Assembly: GCA_016177705.1 (NCBI GenBank) | Contig: JACOUT010000009.1 | Span: forward strand, 174,057-238,056 | Source: Deltaproteobacteria bacterium | GTDB lineage: Bacteria; Myxococcota; UBA727; VGSZ01 | Length of the DNA: 64,000 nt | Direction: 5' to 3' | Part shown: positions 16,394 through 29,772 of the stretch, one piece after another | Layout of the letters: the number at the start of each line of letters is the position of its first letter | Position numbering within the stretch: the stretch's first letter is position 1 | Position numbers and translations under genes: made by a program | Notes under the pieces: model-generated | What the model saw: only the letters and a program-made list of their open reading frames with translations | Told to the model about the DNA's origin: nothing | The model's database searches: none

Positions 16394-17322
16394 TGCCGCC
16401 GTGGTTGCTGGCCGCGCTCCTTGCTGCCGCGCCCGACGCGGAGCCGACGATCGCGCCCGAGGCCGCGCCCGTCGAGCAGGACTGGTGCGTTCGCGCCCAC
16501 GCGCTGATCGCCGACGCGCCTTCCGTGGGACCGACGGCGCTCACGCGCTTCACCGAGGCGAGCACGGCGCTGTTCGAGGCCGGCTCGCCCGTGGCCGCCC
16601 GCGCCCGCGCGGTGGTCGGCGCCGACGGTGACTTCGGCGCGGCCTTCTCCGTGCTCGCCGCCGCGGCGGCCGAGGCCTGTGCGCCCGGCAGCGACGACGA
16701 TGCTGCGCTCGCCGCGGCGTCGGTGCGCGAGCTGATCGCCCGCGACGCCCGCTTCGCCGGCGTACGTCGCGGTGACGATCTGTTGGATCGCCTGCGCCAC
16801 AAGGTCTTCCTGTGGCTGTCGCAGTTGCTCGAGACCGAGGGCATGCAGCGCTTCGCCGGCAGCACCCGCTCGGTGTTCTTCGCGGCGCTGCTCGTCGTCG
16901 CGGCCTTGCTGGCGCTGCGCGTGGTGCGACGGCTGCGGCGCCGCGCTGCGCTCGCCATGCCTGCGCCCGGCGTCAACGACCCCAAGCGCCTCGAGGCGTT
17001 CGCGGCGCTGCGCGCCGAGGCAGAGCAGCGCCTGCGCGAGCGCGACGCGCGCGGCGCGCTCTTGGTGGGTGCGCGTGCGCTGCTGGTGCGCGTCGGCGAA
17101 CAGGACGCGTCAGCAACGCGCGCCGCGCGTACGCACCGGGAGGTGCTGGCCGGCTTGGCGCCGCCCGTGGCGGACGCGGTCGCACCCGCGCTCGGCGCCT
17201 TCGAGCGGGCGCTGTTCGCCGAGGAGGCGACCCTCGAGCGCGCTGGGCGCTTCCTCGCGCTGGTCGACGCCGCGGCGCTGTCCGTCGGTGCCTCCACGGC
17301 GGGGCCGGCGGCGGCCTCGTGA
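16393..17322 (+). CDS. DUF4129-type membrane protein
   Basis: A 309-residue protein with an N-terminal signal-like segment (PPWLLAALLAAA), a large extracytoplasmic region containing AHALIADAPS, one transmembrane helix (VFFAALLVVAALLALRVVRR, about residues 158-177) and a cytoplasmic C-terminal domain rich in Ala/Arg/Glu with the pattern expected of DUF4129 (GALLVGARALLVRVGE). Proteins of this type sit with MoxR ATPases, DUF58 and DUF4350 proteins. The start overlaps the previous stop by one base and its stop overlaps the next start by four, showing tight coupling. Confidence 0.8.
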   Translation: MPPWLLAALLAAAPDAEPTIAPEAAPVEQDWCVRAHALIADAPSVGPTALTRFTEASTALFEAGSPVAARARAVVGADGDFGAAFSVLAAAAAEACAPGSDDDAALAAASVRELIARDARFAGVRRGDDLLDRLRHKVFLWLSQLLETEGMQRFAGSTRSVFFAALLVVAALLALRVVRRLRRRAALAMPAPGVNDPKRLEAFAALRAEAEQRLRERDARGALLVGARALLVRVGEQDASATRAARTHREVLAGLAPPVADAVAPALGAFERALFAEEATLERAGRFLALVDAAALSVGASTAGPAAAS

Positions 17323-18242
17323 GGCGGACCGCGCTCGCCTTCCTGGCGTCGGCCGTGCTGGTGCTGCTCGGCGTCACCATGCTGCGCGGCTCGGTGGCGC
17401 CCGGCGACGACGATCCGACGGCCAGCGTGGCGAACGGCGCGCCACGCGGGCTGCTCGCGCTGGCCCTCATGCTCGAGGACCGAGCCGTGGCGCACGAGGT
17501 GCGCTCGTCGTTCGACGGCGCCGAGCCGGCGGAGGGCGCGCTCGTGGTGGTGCCGCCGCCGGAGCGATCGGCCTGGAGCGACGACGACGCACGCGCGCTG
17601 CTCGCGTGGGTCGAGCGCGGCGCTCGCGCGCTGGTCCTGTGCGACGAGGACGGCGCGCGCAACGAGCGCTTGTCCGCGCTGCTCACGGCGGTCGGCGCCA
17701 CCTGCGAGCGGATCGACGTCGCCATCGGCGACGTCGCGCTCACCGACGCGCGCGGCACCGCGCCCGGCTTCTCCCGCCACCTGGTGGTGCGCGGCACCGG
17801 CCGCGTCCGCCCCAAAGGCCCGAGCCCGGTGGTGCCGGCGTGGCGCGTCGGCAACGACGATGTCGTGGTCAAGCGCCAGCTCGGCGACGGCATGGTCACG
17901 GTGCTCGGCAGCGCCACCGTGATCGCCAACGACGGTCTGGCCGAAGGCGACAACGCCGCCTTCCTGCTCGACGAGCTCCGGCGCGCGCCCACGTCCCGCG
18001 TCATCATCGACGAGCGGCACCACCACAACCGCCGCCAGGGCCTGTGGGCTGCGGCGTTCGGGCGTGGCCTCGGGCCGCTCACCGGCGCGCTCGCGCTCCT
18101 GCTGCTGGTGCCGCTGTCGCTGCTCGGCCTGGCGCCGCGCGTGGGCGACCCGCCCACCGTCGACGACGAGCGCGAAGGGGCGCCCGCCGCGGCCGCGCAG
18201 GCGCGGGCGTTGGCGGCGCTGCTCTCGCGCGCCGGCCGTTGA
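17319..18242 (+). CDS. DUF4350-type membrane protein
   Basis: A 307-residue protein starting with GTG inside the previous stop (GTGA). It has an N-terminal helix (LAFLASAVLVLLGVTML), a globular extracytoplasmic region with the DUF4350-like pattern of residues LLALALMLEDRAV, LLAWVERGARALVLCDEDGA and FLLDELRRAP followed by VIIDERHHHNRRQ, and a C-terminal transmembrane helix (GALALLLLVPLSLLGLAP). The fold is related to ThuA/GATase-like domains but no catalytic triad is evident. It belongs to the coupled MoxR/DUF58 operon. Confidence 0.8.
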   Translation: MRRTALAFLASAVLVLLGVTMLRGSVAPGDDDPTASVANGAPRGLLALALMLEDRAVAHEVRSSFDGAEPAEGALVVVPPPERSAWSDDDARALLAWVERGARALVLCDEDGARNERLSALLTAVGATCERIDVAIGDVALTDARGTAPGFSRHLVVRGTGRVRPKGPSPVVPAWRVGNDDVVVKRQLGDGMVTVLGSATVIANDGLAEGDNAAFLLDELRRAPTSRVIIDERHHHNRRQGLWAAAFGRGLGPLTGALALLLLVPLSLLGLAPRVGDPPTVDDEREGAPAAAAQARALAALLSRAGR

Positions 18243-18274
18243 CCGCGCGCGGCTTGGTCGCCGAGAGTGCGCCC

Positions 18275-19255
<981 letters not shown>

Positions 19256-19261
19256 GCGCCG

Positions 19262-20596
19262 ATGATCGAGCCTACCGAGCGCACGCTCTGGCTGCTGGTG
19301 TTGGTCGCCGCCGTTGGCGCCCTCGGCATGGTGGCGCCGCCCGTGGGCGACGCCGCGCCGTTCGTGCTCGCGGGAGCTGCCGCCGCGCTGCTGGCCGACG
19401 CGCTCTTGGCCGGCTCGCCGCGGCGCCTGTCGGTCACGCGCCTGTTGCCCGAGCAGATCGTCGAGGGGCGCGCATGCGAGCTGGCGCTCGCGCTGCAAAG
19501 CGAGAGCGCTGTCGACGCCGCGCTGGTCGACACGCTGCCGGTCGCAGCGCTGCCTGCCGGCGGCGACCAGCATCCGTCGCATCACGTGGTGTTGGCGGCG
19601 CGCTCGTCGGTGCGCTTGGCGACCACGGTCACGTTCGTCGGCCGCGGCTCGCACCGGCTGGGCCGCCTGGCGGTGCGTACGCGCGGGCCGCTCGGCCTGG
19701 TGCGCCGGCGCGCGCGCTTGCCGCTCGACACCGATATCGAGGTGCTGCCCGACGTGGCGCGCATCGGCGCGCGCGCCGAGCGCCTGCTGCGCGGGCGTGA
19801 CGCGGAGGCCGGTAGTCGCCGCCGTGTCCTGCGCGACGGCCGCGAGTTCGACTCGTTGCGCGACTACCAGCGCGGCGACGACCCGCGCCTGGTCGAGTGG
19901 AAGCAGTCGGCCCGCCGCGGCCAGCTCATCGTCAAGAAGCTCAAGCCGGAGACCAGGCAGGACATCGTCATCGCCGTCGACGCCGGCCGCCACCTTGCGG
20001 GCACCCACGACGTCGTCGACGGCGGCGAGCCGCGCTTCGACGTCGCGGTCACCGCGGCGCTCACCTTGGCTGCGGCCGGCCTGGCGCGCGGCGACCGGCT
20101 CAGCTTCGCCTGCTTCGCCGCCGACGTGCTCGCGTGGGCGCCGCCGGCGGTGGGCCGCGGCGCGCTGCGCCGCTTCGCCGACACCAGCCGCGAGGTGCGC
20201 GCGCTCGCCGAGGAGGCGGACTACGGCGCGCTCGCGCGCTTCCTGGTGGCGCGGCAGAAGCGGCGCGCCATGGTGTGCGTGGTCACCGACGTGCTCGACG
20301 AGCCGAGCGTGCGCGGCCTGGCCGGCGCCGTGGCGATGCTGCGCGGGCGCCACTTGCCGGTGGTGCTGGCGCTCGGCGATCCCGCGCTGGCGCGCCTGGC
20401 GCGCGCTGCCGCCGACGGCGAGACCAAGACCGAGCGCCTGATCCCCGAGGCTGCGGCGCGCCTGCTCGGGCACCGCAAGAAGGGGCTGGCGGCGCTCGAG
20501 GCTGCCGGGGCCGTGGTGGTCGACGCGCAAGCGCCGCGCGCAGCAGCGCTCGCGGTCGAGACCTACGTGACGCTCAAGGCACAGGGGCGCCTGTAG
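19262..20596 (+). CDS. DUF58 domain-containing protein
   Basis: A 444-residue protein with two N-terminal transmembrane helices (LWLLVLVAAVGALGMVA and PFVLAGAAAALLADALLA) and a cytoplasmic DUF58 domain containing the family motif EFDSLRDYQRGDDPRLVEWK followed by KKLKPETRQDIVIAVDAGRH, the start of a von Willebrand A-like fold; ADVL and CVVTDVLDEP continue it. DUF58 proteins are the usual partners of MoxR ATPases. It is the last gene of the operon and converges on the fhs gene with 16 bp between stops. Confidence 0.93.
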   Translation: MIEPTERTLWLLVLVAAVGALGMVAPPVGDAAPFVLAGAAAALLADALLAGSPRRLSVTRLLPEQIVEGRACELALALQSESAVDAALVDTLPVAALPAGGDQHPSHHVVLAARSSVRLATTVTFVGRGSHRLGRLAVRTRGPLGLVRRRARLPLDTDIEVLPDVARIGARAERLLRGRDAEAGSRRRVLRDGREFDSLRDYQRGDDPRLVEWKQSARRGQLIVKKLKPETRQDIVIAVDAGRHLAGTHDVVDGGEPRFDVAVTAALTLAAAGLARGDRLSFACFAADVLAWAPPAVGRGALRRFADTSREVRALAEEADYGALARFLVARQKRRAMVCVVTDVLDEPSVRGLAGAVAMLRGRHLPVVLALGDPALARLARAAADGETKTERLIPEAAARLLGHRKKGLAALEAAGAVVVDAQAPRAAALAVETYVTLKAQGRL

Positions 20597-20612
20597 CGCG
20601 CGCCGCTCGCCG

Positions 20613-22244
20613 CTACGCCAAGCCGCGCACGCGCCAGCGCCCGTCCTGGCCGCGCTCGATGTCGATGCGGGCCGCCGCCGGCTCCTTGGGCAGCCCGGGC
20701 ATGGTCAGGATGGGGCCGCACAGCGCGACGATGAAGCCGGCGCCAGCGGCCACGCGCAGGGCGGTGACGGTGAGGTCGTAGGGCTGCGGCCGCCCCTTCT
20801 TCTTCTCGTCGTCGCTGATGGACAGGTGGGTCTTGGCCAGGCACACCGGCATCGGCGGCAAGCCCATACGCTCGATGACGCGCAGCTCCTCTTGCGCGGC
20901 CGGCGTCAGCGTCGCGCCGCTGGCGCCGAGCACGGTGGTCGCGATCTTCTCGATCTTGGCGGGGATGGCGTCCGTCAGCTCGTAGGGCGCACGGTACTCG
21001 GGGCTGTCGGCGCGGTGCCCCGCCAAGGTGGCGCTGACCGCGTCGGCTAGCCCGAGCGCTCCCGAAGCGCCGTCGGCGAAGTAGCTGCCCTCGACCGCGA
21101 GCACGTCGAGCGCGCGCGCGCGGTCGTGGATCGCCGCCAGCTCGTCGGCCGCGTCGTCGGGGAAGCGGTTGATCGACAGGATCGGCTTGGGCAGCCCGAG
21201 GCGGCCCATGCTGTCGACGTGGGCGGCGATGTTCTCGAGCCCGCGCGTCACCGCCGCGGCGTCAGGCTTGGTGAAGTCGACGTTGCCCCCATGGAAGCGC
21301 AGCGCGCGCACCGTCACCACCAGCACCACCACGGCGGGGCGGAAGCCGCCGGCGCGGCACTTGAGATCGAGGAACTTGAAGCCGCCGAGGTCGAACGCGA
21401 AGCCGGCCTCGGTGACCACGACGTCGGCGAGCCGCCGCGCCAGCGTGGTCTGCAGCAGCGTCGACGTGCCCTGCGCGACGTTCGCAAAGGGCCCGCCGTG
21501 GATGAGCACCGGCGAGCCCTCGAGCGTCGACACCAGATTCGGCCGCGTGGCGTCGAGCAGGATGGCCGCCATGGCACCGGCGGCGCCCACGTCCTTGGCG
21601 GTGATGGCGCGGCCCTGCTCGTCGACGCCGACCACGATGCGGTCGAGGCGCGCGCGCAGATCCTCGATGGACGACGACAGGCACAGGATCGCCATGACCT
21701 CGGACGCGGCGGTGATGTCGAAGCGCGAGCGGTAGGACTTCTTGGCGGAGAAGCCGACCTCGACGGTGCGCAGGTGCCGATCGTTCATGTCGAGCACGCG
21801 GCCCCAGGTCACCTTGGCGATGCGCGGCGACAGCTCGTGGAACAGGTGGTTGTCGACCACCGCCGCGAGCAGGTTGTGCGCCGAGGTGACGGCGTGGATG
21901 TCGCCGGTGAAGTGCAGGTTGATGGCGTCGGCGGGCTCCACGCGGCTCTTGCCACCACCCACCGCGCCGCCCTTGCGCCCGAACAACGGCCCGAGGCTCG
22001 GCTCGCGCAACGCGCCCAGCGCGCGCACGCCGCGACGCCGCAGCCCGTCCACCAGGCCGATCGTGGTGGTGGTCTTGCCTTCGCCGGCGGGCGTGGGCGT
22101 CATGGCCGTCACCAGCACCACGCGCCCTCGCGGCGGCGTGTCCACGGCGGTTGGATCGACTTTTACGACGCCGGCGCCGCGCGGCTCGACGGCACGATCG
22201 GGGACACCAAGCTCGCGGGCGAGGACGAGAGGATCAGAGAGCAT
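20613..22244 (-). CDS. fhs: Formate--tetrahydrofolate ligase
   Basis: A 543-residue enzyme that forms 10-formyltetrahydrofolate from formate, THF and ATP. The ATP-binding loop TPTPAGEGKTTTTIGL lies near residues 48-63. Other family signatures are REPSLGPLFGRKGGAVGGG, NLHFTGDIHAV, LDMNDRHLR, TEAGFAFDLGGFKFLDLKCR and GMPGLPKEP-like end sequence (TMPGLPKEPAAARIDI). The ATG at 22244 gives the normal N-terminus and length; an upstream extension is not needed. It stands alone here and serves one-carbon metabolism, possibly using formate released by the formylglutamate amidohydrolase family enzyme, though these genes are 17 kb apart. Confidence 0.96.
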   Translation of the reverse strand: MLSDPLVLARELGVPDRAVEPRGAGVVKVDPTAVDTPPRGRVVLVTAMTPTPAGEGKTTTTIGLVDGLRRRGVRALGALREPSLGPLFGRKGGAVGGGKSRVEPADAINLHFTGDIHAVTSAHNLLAAVVDNHLFHELSPRIAKVTWGRVLDMNDRHLRTVEVGFSAKKSYRSRFDITAASEVMAILCLSSSIEDLRARLDRIVVGVDEQGRAITAKDVGAAGAMAAILLDATRPNLVSTLEGSPVLIHGGPFANVAQGTSTLLQTTLARRLADVVVTEAGFAFDLGGFKFLDLKCRAGGFRPAVVVLVVTVRALRFHGGNVDFTKPDAAAVTRGLENIAAHVDSMGRLGLPKPILSINRFPDDAADELAAIHDRARALDVLAVEGSYFADGASGALGLADAVSATLAGHRADSPEYRAPYELTDAIPAKIEKIATTVLGASGATLTPAAQEELRVIERMGLPPMPVCLAKTHLSISDDEKKKGRPQPYDLTVTALRVAAGAGFIVALCGPILTMPGLPKEPAAARIDIERGQDGRWRVRGLA

Positions 22245-22314
22245 GGGCGTCGCATAGCACGCGCGCCCGTCGCCTCCGACACGGTGTGGTGACGCCATGC
22301 GCTATCGTCATGGC

Positions 22315-23256
22315 ATGCGCTCCTCGACGCTCCTGCGTGTTGCGGCCCCGCTGGTCCTGGCGCTCGCATGCGAGCCCAAGGTGCCTGCGTTCGGCGCTCC
22401 CTGTGGTGCTGGCGAGGCGTGCGCGGCTGGCTTCACCTGCTCGCCGACGACCGGGTTCTGCGTGCCGGCTGTCGCAGAAGGCGAGGGAGAAGGTGAAGGC
22501 GAGGGAGAGGGAGAAGGCGAGGGAGAGGGAGAAGGCGAGGGAGAGGGAGAAGGCGAGGGAGAGGGAGAAGGCGAGGGAGAGGGAGAAGGCGAGGGGGAGG
22601 GCGAAGGGGAAGGGGAAGGGGAAGGCGAAGGGGAAGGCGAAGGGGAAGGCGAAGGGGAAGGCGAAGGGGAAGGCGAAGGGGAAGGCGAAGGCGAAGGCGA
22701 AGGCGAGGGAGAACCCGGCCCTGGACCGCACCGCGTCGAGCTGCGCGTGACCTGGCCCCTCGGCGGGGGCGACGTCGACCTCAGCGCCACCAAGCGCGAC
22801 GGTCAAGGCCGCTACTGCATCACCAATTCGTTCACCTCGCCGACCAGCGCGGTCGGTCCGCTCTCGGAGAAGTGCGGCGGCAACCCGGCGCTCGACTGCT
22901 ACTACTACGACTGCGGCCTCGCGCCGCCGGACTGGGACGGCAACGGTACCATCTCGATGGGCGATCCGGTGTACGGGGCGCAAAGCACCACCGGCAACCA
23001 GCCGGAGACCATCGTGGTGCCGGAGGTCGCCCCCGGCGAGTACCTCCTCGACATCGCGTACTGGGAGGACGCGCTCTCGACCGTCGCGACCGTCACCATC
23101 TACCTCGACGGCGCTGCCACGCCGGCGTTCTCGCTCGACCTGCCGCTCGACCCCACCGCGCAGTGGTTCGACGTCGCCAAGGTGGCGGTGCGCGCCGACG
23201 GCTCCGTCTGTATCGAGCCGCTGCTCGACGGCGACCTGACCGACGACTGCGGCTGA
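22315..23256 (+). CDS. Gly-Glu-repeat lipoprotein 1
   Basis: A 313-residue lipoprotein. The signal peptide MRSSTLLRVAAPLVLALAC ends in a lipobox. A short Cys-rich module follows (FGAPCGAGEACAAGFTCSP), of the kind found in many myxobacterial surface lipoproteins, then a 79-residue alternating Glu-Gly linker (residues 55-133) and a C-terminal beta-rich domain with VELRVTWPLGGGDVDLSA, Cys pairs and DWDGNGTISMGDPVYG, a possible calcium-binding loop. The acidic linker probably forms an extended spacer that lifts the C-terminal domain from the membrane. ATG at 22315 is preferred over 22297 because it gives a standard signal peptide. The gene is convergent with the kinase gene, 10 bp away. Confidence 0.85.
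   Translation: MRSSTLLRVAAPLVLALACEPKVPAFGAPCGAGEACAAGFTCSPTTGFCVPAVAEGEGEGEGEGEGEGEGEGEGEGEGEGEGEGEGEGEGEGEGEGEGEGEGEGEGEGEGEGEGEGEGEGEGEGEGEGEGEGEPGPGPHRVELRVTWPLGGGDVDLSATKRDGQGRYCITNSFTSPTSAVGPLSEKCGGNPALDCYYYDCGLAPPDWDGNGTISMGDPVYGAQSTTGNQPETIVVPEVAPGEYLLDIAYWEDALSTVATVTIYLDGAATPAFSLDLPLDPTAQWFDVAKVAVRADGSVCIEPLLDGDLTDDCG
22477..22713 (+). repeat. Gly-Glu coding tandem array 1
   Basis: A 237-bp array of 79 codons encoding alternating Glu and Gly. The first half repeats the 18-bp unit GAAGGCGAGGGAGAGGGA; the second half uses GAAGGGGAAGGC-type units, so two homogenised blocks are joined. The same protein repeat elsewhere in the window uses other codons. Confidence 0.95.
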
Positions 23257-23266
23257 TCGTACGCGC

Positions 23267-24832
23267 TCAGCGTTTGAGGCAGAACTCGACGCACGAGTCG
23301 ACGGTGGCGGGAAACAGCGTGGCGCCGCGCGTCTGAATGCTCTTGATGGTCTTGGTGCAGGGGTGGTCGCACGCGCGAACCACGTCGAGCTTCTGTGCCA
23401 ACGACCACGACGAGCGGTCGATGACCGGCTCCTTCTTCGGCCTGGCTCGACGCACGCGAGGATTCGGCGACGAGCCGGCGTCGGGCTGCGCGCTCGTCGC
23501 CACAGCGCCCTCGCCGCCCGAGCCGGCAGCTTCCGCCGGCTCCGCCGCGAGGGTCGTCGGCGCGTCGACGACGGGGGCGGGCAGGTCCTGGGCCAGCTCG
23601 GCCGGCACCGCTGCCGGCACGGCCGGCGCCGGCCGCGGGGCGTCGGCGCGGTAGGCCGTGACGAGCGCGAACGCCGCGGCCAGCGCCACCGACGCTGCCC
23701 CGACGCCGATGCCTGCCGCGTAGGCTCGACGGGCGGGTGCCTGTGCGCTCGGCAGCGCCGTCGTCTGCGTGGCGCCGGTGCCGCGCTCGTCGTCGCCGTG
23801 CTCGGCCGCGCGCGGCGTCGCCAGGTCCGGCAAGGTGCGTAGCGCGAGCTGGCTGAGCGCGCGCACGTTCTTCGCCGAGGTCTCGAGCTCTCCGGCGGCG
23901 GTCTGTTCGAGGAACTCGCGCAGCGCGCCCCGGCTCACCTCGGGGTTGCGCTCGGCGAGCAGCGCCCGCAGCGCCGCCGCGAAATCCCCGCAGGTGGCGA
24001 AGCGGTCGTCGGCCTTGGGCGCCAGCGCGCGCTTGAGGATGGCTGCCAGCTCGGGGTCGAGGTCGCGCAGCCGATCGGGGACGATGCCGACGCCGGCGAC
24101 AGCCCAGATCTCACCCTGGCTTCGCTCGCCGTAGTAGCGCTCGCCGGTGAGCAGCTCGTAGAGCATGACGGCGGCCGAGAATTGGTCGGAGCGCGCATCG
24201 ACCGGATCACCGCGCGCCTGCTCGGGCGGCATGTACGCGATCTTGCCGAGCACCACCTTGCTCTCGGTCTGCTCGAGCTTGAGCGTGCTCTCGGCCAGGC
24301 CGAAGTCGATGATCTTCACCTCGCCCTGCAGAGAGATCATGATGTTCTGTGGCGAGACGTCGCGATGCACGACCTGCAGGGGCTCCCCGGTCAACGCATG
24401 GCGGTGGTGGTGCGCGCAGTGCAGGCCGTCGAGCACCTCGCTTACGATGAACATCGCCAGTGCTGACGACAGTCGCGAGCCGGCACGGGTCAGCAAGGCG
24501 GTCAGACGCCGCAGGTTGCTGCCCGCGATGTGCTCCATGACGAAGAAGTGCGTGCCCTCGTGGCAGCCGACCTCGAACACCTGGCTGATGTTGGCGTGCT
24601 GTAGTTGGATAACGACGCGCGCCTCGTCGAGGAAGCGGTTGACGTAGCCGGGCTCGCTCGCCAAATCCTCGCGCAAGGTCTTGATGACGACGAGCCGCAC
24701 CGCGCCCGCCGCGCCCAGCGTGCTCGCCAGGAAGACGTCGCCCATGCCGCCCTGCGCGATCGGGCTCAGCAGCAGATAGCCGGCGAAGCGGCGTGGGTAG
24801 CCGGGCGGCGCAGGGCTGAACTGTGGCTGCAT
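23267..24832 (-). CDS. Hanks-type Ser/Thr protein kinase with one transmembrane helix
   Basis: A 521-residue kinase. The catalytic domain (about residues 15-290) is complete: Gly loop IAQGGMGDVFLA, ATP Lys in LVVIKTLRED, catalytic loop VVHRDVSPQNIM, DFG in KIIDFGLAES and YMPPEQARGD. A cytoplasmic linker leads to a transmembrane segment (about 369-391, GIGVGAASVALAAAFALVTA). The external part is Pro/Ala-rich and ends in a small Cys-containing tail (RACDHPCTKTIKS, SCVEFCLKR) that could be a sensor. The ATG at 24832 is 22 bp from the divergent PEGA-domain gene, so the two probably share regulation. Confidence 0.93.
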   Translation of the reverse strand: MQPQFSPAPPGYPRRFAGYLLLSPIAQGGMGDVFLASTLGAAGAVRLVVIKTLREDLASEPGYVNRFLDEARVVIQLQHANISQVFEVGCHEGTHFFVMEHIAGSNLRRLTALLTRAGSRLSSALAMFIVSEVLDGLHCAHHHRHALTGEPLQVVHRDVSPQNIMISLQGEVKIIDFGLAESTLKLEQTESKVVLGKIAYMPPEQARGDPVDARSDQFSAAVMLYELLTGERYYGERSQGEIWAVAGVGIVPDRLRDLDPELAAILKRALAPKADDRFATCGDFAAALRALLAERNPEVSRGALREFLEQTAAGELETSAKNVRALSQLALRTLPDLATPRAAEHGDDERGTGATQTTALPSAQAPARRAYAAGIGVGAASVALAAAFALVTAYRADAPRPAPAVPAAVPAELAQDLPAPVVDAPTTLAAEPAEAAGSGGEGAVATSAQPDAGSSPNPRVRRARPKKEPVIDRSSWSLAQKLDVVRACDHPCTKTIKSIQTRGATLFPATVDSCVEFCLKR

Positions 24833-24854
24833 GACCGGGTGTAGAGTAGCTCGG

Positions 24855-25928
24855 GTGCGCGGTCCGCTCGTCATTACGTCCGTCACGCTCGTCGTGGCGC
24901 TGTCCAGCGCCGGTGCGGGCCTCGCGGCGGGCCCGGCGGACGCCGCCCGCTCCATCGCGGTGCTGCCGCTGGTCGCGAGTGGCTTGGCGGCGGATGAGAT
25001 CGTGCCGGTCGAGGCGGTGGTACGCGCCGCGGCCGAGCGCCATTACGGCGCGCGCCTGCTGCCGGCGCGACTGGTGGCCGAACGCCTCGAGCGCGGCGGC
25101 GCCAAGGGCCTGCGCTGTGATCGCCTCGACCCCGCGTGCTCCGCGCAGCTTGGCGCCGTCTGCGGCGTCGCCCAGGTGGTGGTCGCCAGCCTGTCGACGG
25201 CCGGTGGCGCCTCTCGGCTGTCGTTGCACCTGATCGACGTCGCCGAGGTGGCGCAGCTCGGCCACGCGTCCGGCCCGGTCAGCGCTGAGCTGCGCGCGGA
25301 CGAGGTGCTGGCGGTGCTGCGCGATCTGGACGCGCCGGCGGCCGCCATCACCTCCGTGCTGGTCACGGGACCACCCGGCTCGCTGGTGGTGGTCGACGGA
25401 GCGGACCGAGGCGCGCTGCCGATGTCGGCGCCGCTCACCGATCTTGCGCCGGGTTCGCACGAGATCGGTGTCGAGGGGCCGGTCACGTTCCGTCGGGCTG
25501 TCGAGCTTCGACGCGGCGAGCCGGTCACGCTGGAGGTGCCGGCGGCGGCGCCCGGTCCCCCCCAGCTCACCGCCGCCACCGAGAGAGTGGAGCCTTCCGA
25601 CTCGACGGGCTCCTCGTCCCCGTTGCTGGCGTTGGCAGGCGGCGGGCTGGCCGCTGCGGCGGGCGCCGGCGCCGTCGCTGTCGGGATCGCGCCGCTCGTG
25701 CTCGCCAACCTCGCTGCCGGTCGTTTGGCGGAGCGCGAGCAGCGTGCGCGTGCCGATCCCGCGGTCATCGACGACGAGGCCGAACAGATCCGCGCCGATC
25801 ACGAAGAGTCGGTCGCGACCACGGCCGCGTGGCAGGCGTGGGGCGGCATCACCACGGTGGTGGGCGGCGCCGTGGTGGTGGCCGGCTTGGTCGTGGTGGT
25901 AGCGACCGCTACCGCGTGGTCGGACTGA
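24855..25928 (+). CDS. PEGA-domain protein with two C-terminal transmembrane helices
   Basis: A 357-residue exported membrane protein. A signal segment (LVITSVTLVVALSSAGAGLA) precedes a TolB-N-like domain (SIAVLPLVASGLAADEI through VVVASLSTAGGASRLSLHLI). A PEGA domain follows (LVTGPPGSLVVVDGADRGAL, then APGSHEIGVEGP). The end has two hydrophobic helices separated by a charged helix. The first domain and the two-helix end match the protein encoded at 31594-32340, which lacks PEGA. GTG at 24855 is chosen; ATG at 24831 would overlap the divergent kinase start. A Gly-Glu lipoprotein gene follows 47 bp downstream. Confidence 0.75.
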   Translation: MRGPLVITSVTLVVALSSAGAGLAAGPADAARSIAVLPLVASGLAADEIVPVEAVVRAAAERHYGARLLPARLVAERLERGGAKGLRCDRLDPACSAQLGAVCGVAQVVVASLSTAGGASRLSLHLIDVAEVAQLGHASGPVSAELRADEVLAVLRDLDAPAAAITSVLVTGPPGSLVVVDGADRGALPMSAPLTDLAPGSHEIGVEGPVTFRRAVELRRGEPVTLEVPAAAPGPPQLTAATERVEPSDSTGSSSPLLALAGGGLAAAAGAGAVAVGIAPLVLANLAAGRLAEREQRARADPAVIDDEAEQIRADHEESVATTAAWQAWGGITTVVGGAVVVAGLVVVVATATAWSD

Positions 25929-25975
25929 CTGCCTCGTGCACGGCGCGCCCGACGCCGCTGTGGCACGATGGAGCG

Positions 25976-27418
<1,443 letters not shown>

Positions 27419-27447
27419 GCACCTCCCCGCGTTGGTAGTTGGCCGTC

Positions 27448-29262
<1,815 letters not shown>

Positions 29263-29280
29263 GAGCGGGCCCAAAACGAA

Positions 29281-29305
29281 CGCGGGCGGCCAAGGGCCGC
29301 CCGCG
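29281..29305. terminator. Bidirectional rho-independent terminator
   Basis: CGCGGGCGGCC (29281-29291) and GGCCGCCCGCG (29295-29305) form a perfect 11-bp stem with an AAG loop. ATCTTTCAT follows on the plus strand and an A-rich CCAAAACGAA precedes it, giving a T-rich tail on the minus strand. It sits between the convergent lipoprotein 3 gene and the small membrane-anchored protein gene and can serve both. Confidence 0.85.
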
Positions 29306-29331
29306 ATCTTTCATCCAAGCGCGGCGCGAGG

Positions 29332-29772
29332 TCAGCCGCCGCTGCGCGTGGAGACCGAGCGCGACGCGAAGGCGCCTTCGGCTGCCGAGCGGGCCTGCAG
29401 CGAGCGGGCGTGCGTGAAGATCGACTCGCCCTTGGCCTTCAGCTCCATCAGCGCGGGCGCTCGCTCGGCCTTGCCGTTCTTGAACTTCTGGTCGACCTCG
29501 ACCTGCATGGCGAGCGAGCCGTCGGGCTGCTTGAAGTAGCCGATGGTGTCGTCGCCGACGTCGACGAAGACGCCGCCCTGGTAGGCACGCACCTTGCCCG
29601 CGCCCAGGTCGCGCGCCGCCGCGGCGATGAAGCCAGTGACCTCGTCGGCCTCGGCCCTGGCGACCGGCAGCTTGACCGCCACGTCTTCCTCAGGGGCCTC
29701 GGGTCGCGTCACGAAGTAGGCCGTCACGGCGATGCCGGCGACGACCAGGACGGGAGCGATGACGTTCTTCAC
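29332..29772 (-). CDS. Small membrane-anchored protein, unknown function
   Basis: A 146-residue protein. GTG at 29772 follows a GGAGG ribosome-binding site (VKNVIAPVLVVAGIAVTAYF), giving an N-terminal transmembrane helix with little before it. The rest is a periplasmic domain with charged helices and short strands (GKVRAYQGGVFVDVGDDTIG, SLAMQVEVDQKFKNG) and a C-terminal Ser/Arg tail. No family is recognised. A 368-bp gene-free interval lies upstream, before tRNA-Glu, and should contain its promoter; no clear -35/-10 pair was found. Confidence 0.7.
   Translation of the reverse strand: MKNVIAPVLVVAGIAVTAYFVTRPEAPEEDVAVKLPVARAEADEVTGFIAAAARDLGAGKVRAYQGGVFVDVGDDTIGYFKQPDGSLAMQVEVDQKFKNGKAERAPALMELKAKGESIFTHARSLQARSAAEGAFASRSVSTRSGG

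Noticed and set aside
22308..22793. Ser-Pro repeat proteins opposite the Gly-Glu arrays, here and at 25909, 27402 and 28890.
   Set aside because: They are antisense reads of GAGGGN units; no ribosome-binding sites or domains support them.
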